A stretch of DNA of 8,778 nucleotides from Fervidibacter sp032160945. GTDB lineage: Bacteria; Armatimonadota; Fervidibacteria; Fervidibacterales; Fervidibacteraceae. The stretch is taken from NCBI GenBank assembly GCA_032160945.1, contig JAVHTL010000137.1, one strand, 5' to 3'. Each line of letters opens with the position of its first letter. Position 1 is the first letter of the stretch. This document shows, one piece after another, positions 5,870-8,778 of this stretch. Made by a program: the position numbers and the translations under genes. The notes beneath the pieces were generated by a model, which saw nothing but the letters and a program-made list of their open reading frames with translations, was not told the DNA's origin and searched no databases.

Positions 5870-8041
5870 ATGGGACGGACATACCCGATCCATGAGATAG
5901 AGCAGTTGACGAAGGGCGAAGGTGAGGTCATTTGGGCGGACGGATGTTTGGCGATTTTGAAGGCGTTGCTGGAAAGTGGTGTGGCTTATGTCGGCGGCTA
6001 CCCCGGCGCACCCGTATCAAACTTGACAGATGCTTTCCTTGACGCCGAAGAGCGAGTTTTGAAGCCGATGGGCATTTTCGTCGCCAACAATGTCAATGAA
6101 TCGGCAGCAGCAGCGATGTTGCGGTTTTCGGTCAATGCTCCTTTGCGTGGTGCAGTTGCATGGAAAGTCGTCGGGACAAATGTCGCAGCCGATGCCCTTG
6201 CTCATGTTTGCTCGTCGGGAGTTCAAGGTGGTGTGGTCATTTTTGTTGGTGAAGATTATGCAGCCAGCAGCACTTTAGTCGTCCAAAAGACGCTACCTTA
6301 CGGCTACAACTTCGGCGCTCCTGTTTTAGACCCAAAAGCCGATTTGAACCATGTTGCCCACCTGACAAGGTTGGCTTTTGAACTTTCCGAGACTTGCAAC
6401 ATGCCCGTTCTATTTCTCGTGCGAACCCGCGTCGGGAATATGAAAGGTTGGTTGCAAGTGAAAAACAATCAACCGCCGAAATTCAACTTACACAACCGCT
6501 TGACAGAGTTGCAACGAACTCCAGACCGGTTTCCCATCCCGCCTTTCACGCAGCAACAGGAGCGTGAGAAATGGCACGAACGCGTCCCGCTTGCCAAAAA
6601 TTTCATCCGGCAAAACGACATCAACGAACGCTACGATAACGGCGGTCGCAAAGGTATCATCGTTCACGGCTTGCTTTTCAATGCCGTCATGCGGGCATTG
6701 ATGCGGTTAGGAGAGGCGGAAATTCGCCAAAAAGAGTTAGTCGCAACCCATGCGCAAATCGTTGGTGTAACCGAAAACAATTTCCCAACACTCCAGTCCC
6801 CAGTCCCCAATCCCCAATCCCTTTCCTTTGGCATTCCTTTGCTTTCGCTTCATGCTCTCTTTCCGCTCGTGGAGGATGAACTGGCTGAGTTTTTGGATGG
6901 TAAGGACGAAGTGCTCGTTATTGAAGAAGGCGAGCCTGCATTGCTTGAGCGTGAAATCCGCGCCATCGCACAGCAAATTGGTTGGAGGGGTCGGATTGTC
7001 CGAAACGAATTTTTGCCGACAACGGGTGAACTGACTACAGACATCGTGACCGACGGTTTGACAAAGTTTTTACGAAATTCAGCCACTTTCTTTTCCGTCC
7101 CGCGTCCCCCGTCCCGCGTCCCGTCCGTGGACTTGCCTGTAGTTCCCCGCTTCCCCAATTTTTGCACAGGTTGCCCCGAACGACCTGCGGTCTTGACAGC
7201 GTTGAAAATTTTCCGCGACTTGCATCCCGATGCGAAGTTTGAAGTTGTTCTGGACATTGGCTGCTACATCATGGGCATTTACTACCTGCGGGATTTGGTT
7301 TCGCCCGTGACGGGCATGGGCACTTGTCTCGCGTCAAGTTTGGCGAGTTCGTTCCTATCGCAGGAGCGAACAATTTACATCGTCGGCGACGGAACTTTTT
7401 GGGCACAAGCGTTGACGACCAGCATAAGCAACGCCCTCTACCACAAACAAGATTGCGTTGTGCTGATTTTGGAGAACTTCTGGACAGCAATGACTGGACA
7501 CCAACCGAACCCAAGCACTAAAACTGGCGAACATGCTGGCAACTTAGATATTGAAGCGGCGCTGAAAGGCATGGGCGCAAAGTGGATCAAGGTTGTCAAC
7601 CCTTACGAAGTTGGCGAAGTTGTGAGGTCGCTTGAAGAGGCGTGGGAACATTCCGAGATCGGTCCGAGATTTTTGATTGTGCGCGGAGAGTGCATGTTGG
7701 AGCGGAGTAGGAGAGAACGGAGAGAGCGGGAGCAATTGCGAAATGCAGGTAAGCGAGTAGCGGAAGCGCGTTTTGGTGTTGACCCACTCGTTTGTGTTGG
7801 CGACCATAGTTGCCTGCACTACAACAACTGCCCCTCTCTTTCCGTTCGCCCATCGCCCAACCCGCTCAAACGGGACATGATCGTTCAAGCGGAGCAAACT
7901 TGTGTTGCTTGCGGGTTGTGCGGTTCGGTTGCCCACGCGGCAAAGTTGTGCCCGTCGTTTTACCGCATTGAATGGGTTCAAAACCCATCGTTGTGGGAGC
8001 GATTGCAATTCAAGTTACGAAGGTGGTTGATTGGTTTGTGA
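5870..8041 (+). CDS. iorA: Indolepyruvate:ferredoxin oxidoreductase alpha subunit-like (2-oxoacid:ferredoxin oxidoreductase)
   Basis: IorA carries thiamine diphosphate and iron-sulfur clusters and, with IorB, converts aryl-2-oxoacids (indolepyruvate, phenylpyruvate) plus CoA to acyl-CoA and CO2, reducing ferredoxin. The 723-residue chain shows the family order: pyrimidine-binding domain with GGYPGAPVS (42-50) and NESAAAAML (76-84, Glu77 probably activating the cofactor); Rossmann-like middle domain from about 261; FCTGCPERPA (431-440); DIGCY (462-466); thiamine-diphosphate motif GDGTFWAQA (506-514) through ENFWTAMTGHQPNP (535-548); and a C-terminal ferredoxin module (642-694). It is longer than many IorA (about 600-650) but fits the subtype with a GDHSC...CGLCGSVAHAA...LCPSFY module. 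ATG at 5870 follows GGAGGTGG by seven bases. Two heptamer arrays encode residues 308-317 and 409-418. The iorB-like gene follows after 110 bases. The true substrate is not set by sequence. Confidence 0.9.
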   Translation: MGRTYPIHEIEQLTKGEGEVIWADGCLAILKALLESGVAYVGGYPGAPVSNLTDAFLDAEERVLKPMGIFVANNVNESAAAAMLRFSVNAPLRGAVAWKVVGTNVAADALAHVCSSGVQGGVVIFVGEDYAASSTLVVQKTLPYGYNFGAPVLDPKADLNHVAHLTRLAFELSETCNMPVLFLVRTRVGNMKGWLQVKNNQPPKFNLHNRLTELQRTPDRFPIPPFTQQQEREKWHERVPLAKNFIRQNDINERYDNGGRKGIIVHGLLFNAVMRALMRLGEAEIRQKELVATHAQIVGVTENNFPTLQSPVPNPQSLSFGIPLLSLHALFPLVEDELAEFLDGKDEVLVIEEGEPALLEREIRAIAQQIGWRGRIVRNEFLPTTGELTTDIVTDGLTKFLRNSATFFSVPRPPSRVPSVDLPVVPRFPNFCTGCPERPAVLTALKIFRDLHPDAKFEVVLDIGCYIMGIYYLRDLVSPVTGMGTCLASSLASSFLSQERTIYIVGDGTFWAQALTTSISNALYHKQDCVVLILENFWTAMTGHQPNPSTKTGEHAGNLDIEAALKGMGAKWIKVVNPYEVGEVVRSLEEAWEHSEIGPRFLIVRGECMLERSRRERREREQLRNAGKRVAEARFGVDPLVCVGDHSCLHYNNCPSLSVRPSPNPLKRDMIVQAEQTCVACGLCGSVAHAAKLCPSFYRIEWVQNPSLWERLQFKLRRWLIGL
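6793..6820 (+). repeat. Tandem heptamer array 1 inside iorA, (CCAGTCC)2(CCAATCC)2
   Basis: Four contiguous 7-base units, 28 bases in all, encode residues 308-317 (LQSPVPNPQS). The units differ only at the fourth base (G or A). The composition resembles the short tandemly repeated repetitive (STRR) heptamers described in cyanobacteria. The position is a likely loop before the GIPLLSLHALFPL strand of the middle domain. Confidence 0.85.
7095..7122 (+). repeat. Tandem heptamer array 2 inside iorA, alternating CCGTCCC and GCGTCCC
   Basis: Four contiguous 7-base units (CCGTCCC, GCGTCCC, CCGTCCC, GCGTCCC) total 28 bases and encode residues 409-418 (SVPRPPSRVP). The array lies in the probable linker between the middle domain and the thiamine-diphosphate domain that begins near FCTGCP at 431. 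A partial GTCCG follows. Confidence 0.85.
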
Positions 8042-8151
8042 AACGAGAATACAACACTGCCGAATAAATTCGGCACTCATTCATTCGTCATCAATCACTG
8101 GCTAAAGCCAAGTGAAGAGGCGACAGAAAAAACTGTGAAGCGGTGAAGACG
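8042..8151. other. iorA to iorB intergenic region with three hairpin-forming repeats
   Basis: This 110-base gap between two genes expected to be co-expressed is unusually long and has no open frame. It holds three potential stem-loops in a row: the perfect inverted repeat at 8058-8075, CACTGGC-TAAA-GCCAAGTG with one bulged base at about 8096-8114, and ACAG-AAAAAA-CTGT at 8123-8136. No T-run follows any of them. The GGTGA ribosome binding site of iorB is at 8142-8146. Confidence 0.55.
8058..8075. repeat. Perfect 8-bp inverted repeat TGCCGAAT-AA-ATTCGGCA
   Basis: The arms are exact reverse complements with a 2-base centre; in RNA this would give a 7-bp stem with a 4-base loop, 17 bases after the iorA stop. 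It could be a REP-like dispersed palindrome, a processing or stabilising hairpin, or a protein-binding site. Confidence 0.7.
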
Positions 8152-8778
8152 ATGGTGGAGTTGACAAAGCCAATTGCCATTTTAGTCGCCGCAGTTGGTG
8201 GGCAAGGTGGACAACTGTTTTCGCAGTGGCTCTTTGACGCTGCAAAAGAGGCTGGCTTTTATCCCGTCGGCGTCGGTTTGCCGGGGCTTTCGCAGCGCGA
8301 AGGAGCAACGACTTACTACCTTGAATTTTTTGCCGAACCTGAAGCGACTTCGCTGTTTTCGCCCTTCCCCGAAAAAGGCAAAGTGCAAATTTTGGTCGGG
8401 CTTGAGTTGCTTGAATTGTTGCGAGCGCTGCGTGAAGGCTACCTTGCCGACGAAGGCGTCATTATTGGCTCAACCCATCGGGTCTTGACAACTGACGAGA
8501 AGTTGCCACTTGTAGGCAACTTCGTCACGGCAGAACAGGTTTTGCCAATTTTGCAGCAATGGTCAAAACAGTGCGTAGTCTTTGATGCCGTGCAAGCGGC
8601 AGCAATGGCAGGATTGTCGGAGCGCGCTGCCAATGCGATTTTGTTCGGCGCTTTGGCTGCATCGGGTGTGCTACCTTTCCCAATTGAAGCGTTCCGCAAA
8701 GCCATTGAGCACTACGGTGTAGCAGTCAGTTTCAACTTGCGGGCATTTGAGTTCGGTCTGCGCTACCGAGAATGGCTG
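8152..8778 (+). CDS. iorB: IorB-like gamma/beta subunit of 2-oxoacid:ferredoxin oxidoreductase, 3' end outside window
   Basis: From ATG at 8152 an open frame of 209 codons reaches the window edge. The start matches the pyruvate/ketoisovalerate oxidoreductase gamma family: ILVAAVGGQGGQLFSQWL (10-27) with the GGQGG nucleotide/CoA-binding turn, then GVGLPGLSQREGATTYYLEF (40-59), equivalent to the family's G-x-S-Q-R-x-G segment. Later residues (about 80-205) continue the domain with VGLELLELLRAL and AANAILFGALAASGVLPF. This subunit would partner the upstream IorA, completing the oxidoreductase that feeds electrons to ferredoxin. GGTGA lies five bases before the ATG, and an in-frame stop at 8113-8115 limits upstream extension. 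Some IorB proteins carry an extra C-terminal DUF6537-type region; whether this one does cannot be seen. Confidence 0.88.
   Translation, partial: MVELTKPIAILVAAVGGQGGQLFSQWLFDAAKEAGFYPVGVGLPGLSQREGATTYYLEFFAEPEATSLFSPFPEKGKVQILVGLELLELLRALREGYLADEGVIIGSTHRVLTTDEKLPLVGNFVTAEQVLPILQQWSKQCVVFDAVQAAAMAGLSERAANAILFGALAASGVLPFPIEAFRKAIEHYGVAVSFNLRAFEFGLRYREWL

Noticed and set aside
6850..7257. 135-residue minus-strand open frame inside iorA
   Set aside because: Its length is helped by the G-rich complement of the heptamer array and by shadowing of iorA codons; it has no domain or upstream signal and lies wholly in a confidently assigned gene.
7699..7732. Purine-rich tract encoding ERSRRERRERE in IorA
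   Set aside because: Looks repetitive, but no fixed unit repeats, and Arg-rich sequence at this place between the GEC motif and the ferredoxin module is expected in the family.
7830..7870. Possible third heptamer-like stretch (GCCCATCGCCCAACCC) near the IorA ferredoxin module
   Set aside because: Units are imperfect, and the encoded CPSLSVRPSPNPLKRD fits what I recall as conserved in the family, so it need not be a repeat insertion.
1..8778. CRISPR array, tRNA, rRNA, transposase, toxin-antitoxin or phage genes
   Set aside because: No spaced direct repeats, cloverleaf-like sequence or matching protein motifs were seen on either strand.

Overview
The window (about 50% G+C, densely packed genes with strong AGGAGGTG-type ribosome binding sites) looks like a piece of bacterial chromosome. 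Indicators are an IorAB-type 2-oxoacid:ferredoxin oxidoreductase, a Uma2-family protein, SPDG-type propeller proteins, and short heptamer repeats of the CCAATCC/CCAGTCC kind. Together these fit a deep-branching, possibly thermophilic and oxygen-sensitive bacterium; Armatimonadota (Fervidibacter-like) is my best guess from recall. Nothing in the sequence proves that placement. No rRNA, tRNA, CRISPR array, transposase or phage gene is visible.

Layout. Six genes are on the minus strand, read from about 5769 down to 1: an inositol-monophosphatase-like phosphatase, a Uma2/DUF820 protein and a stand-alone left-handed beta-helix (GlmU C-terminus-like) protein, very tightly packed; then after a 157-170 base gap galactokinase (galK); then after a gap of about 210 bases a secreted propeller protein and, 26 bases further on, a secreted concanavalin-A-like protein that runs off the left edge. 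Two genes are on the plus strand: iorA (5870-8041) and an iorB-like gene cut by the right edge (8152-8778).

Function. The minus-strand metabolic genes centre on sugar phosphates: galactokinase makes galactose-1-phosphate, the phosphatase belongs to a sugar/inositol phosphate family, and the beta-helix protein resembles the acetyltransferase half of nucleotide-sugar enzymes. The two secreted proteins probably act at or outside the membrane. The plus-strand pair should form a thiamine-diphosphate, iron-sulfur enzyme converting aryl- or other 2-oxoacids to acyl-CoA with reduction of ferredoxin.

Most notable for a second look: two separate arrays of exactly four heptanucleotides, with different unit sequences, lie inside the iorA reading frame and encode Pro/Ser/Gln/Arg-rich stretches in likely loops. 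A perfect 7-bp inverted repeat covers the predicted iorA -10 element in the divergent promoter region, and a perfect 8-bp inverted repeat plus two weaker hairpins fill the iorA-iorB gap.
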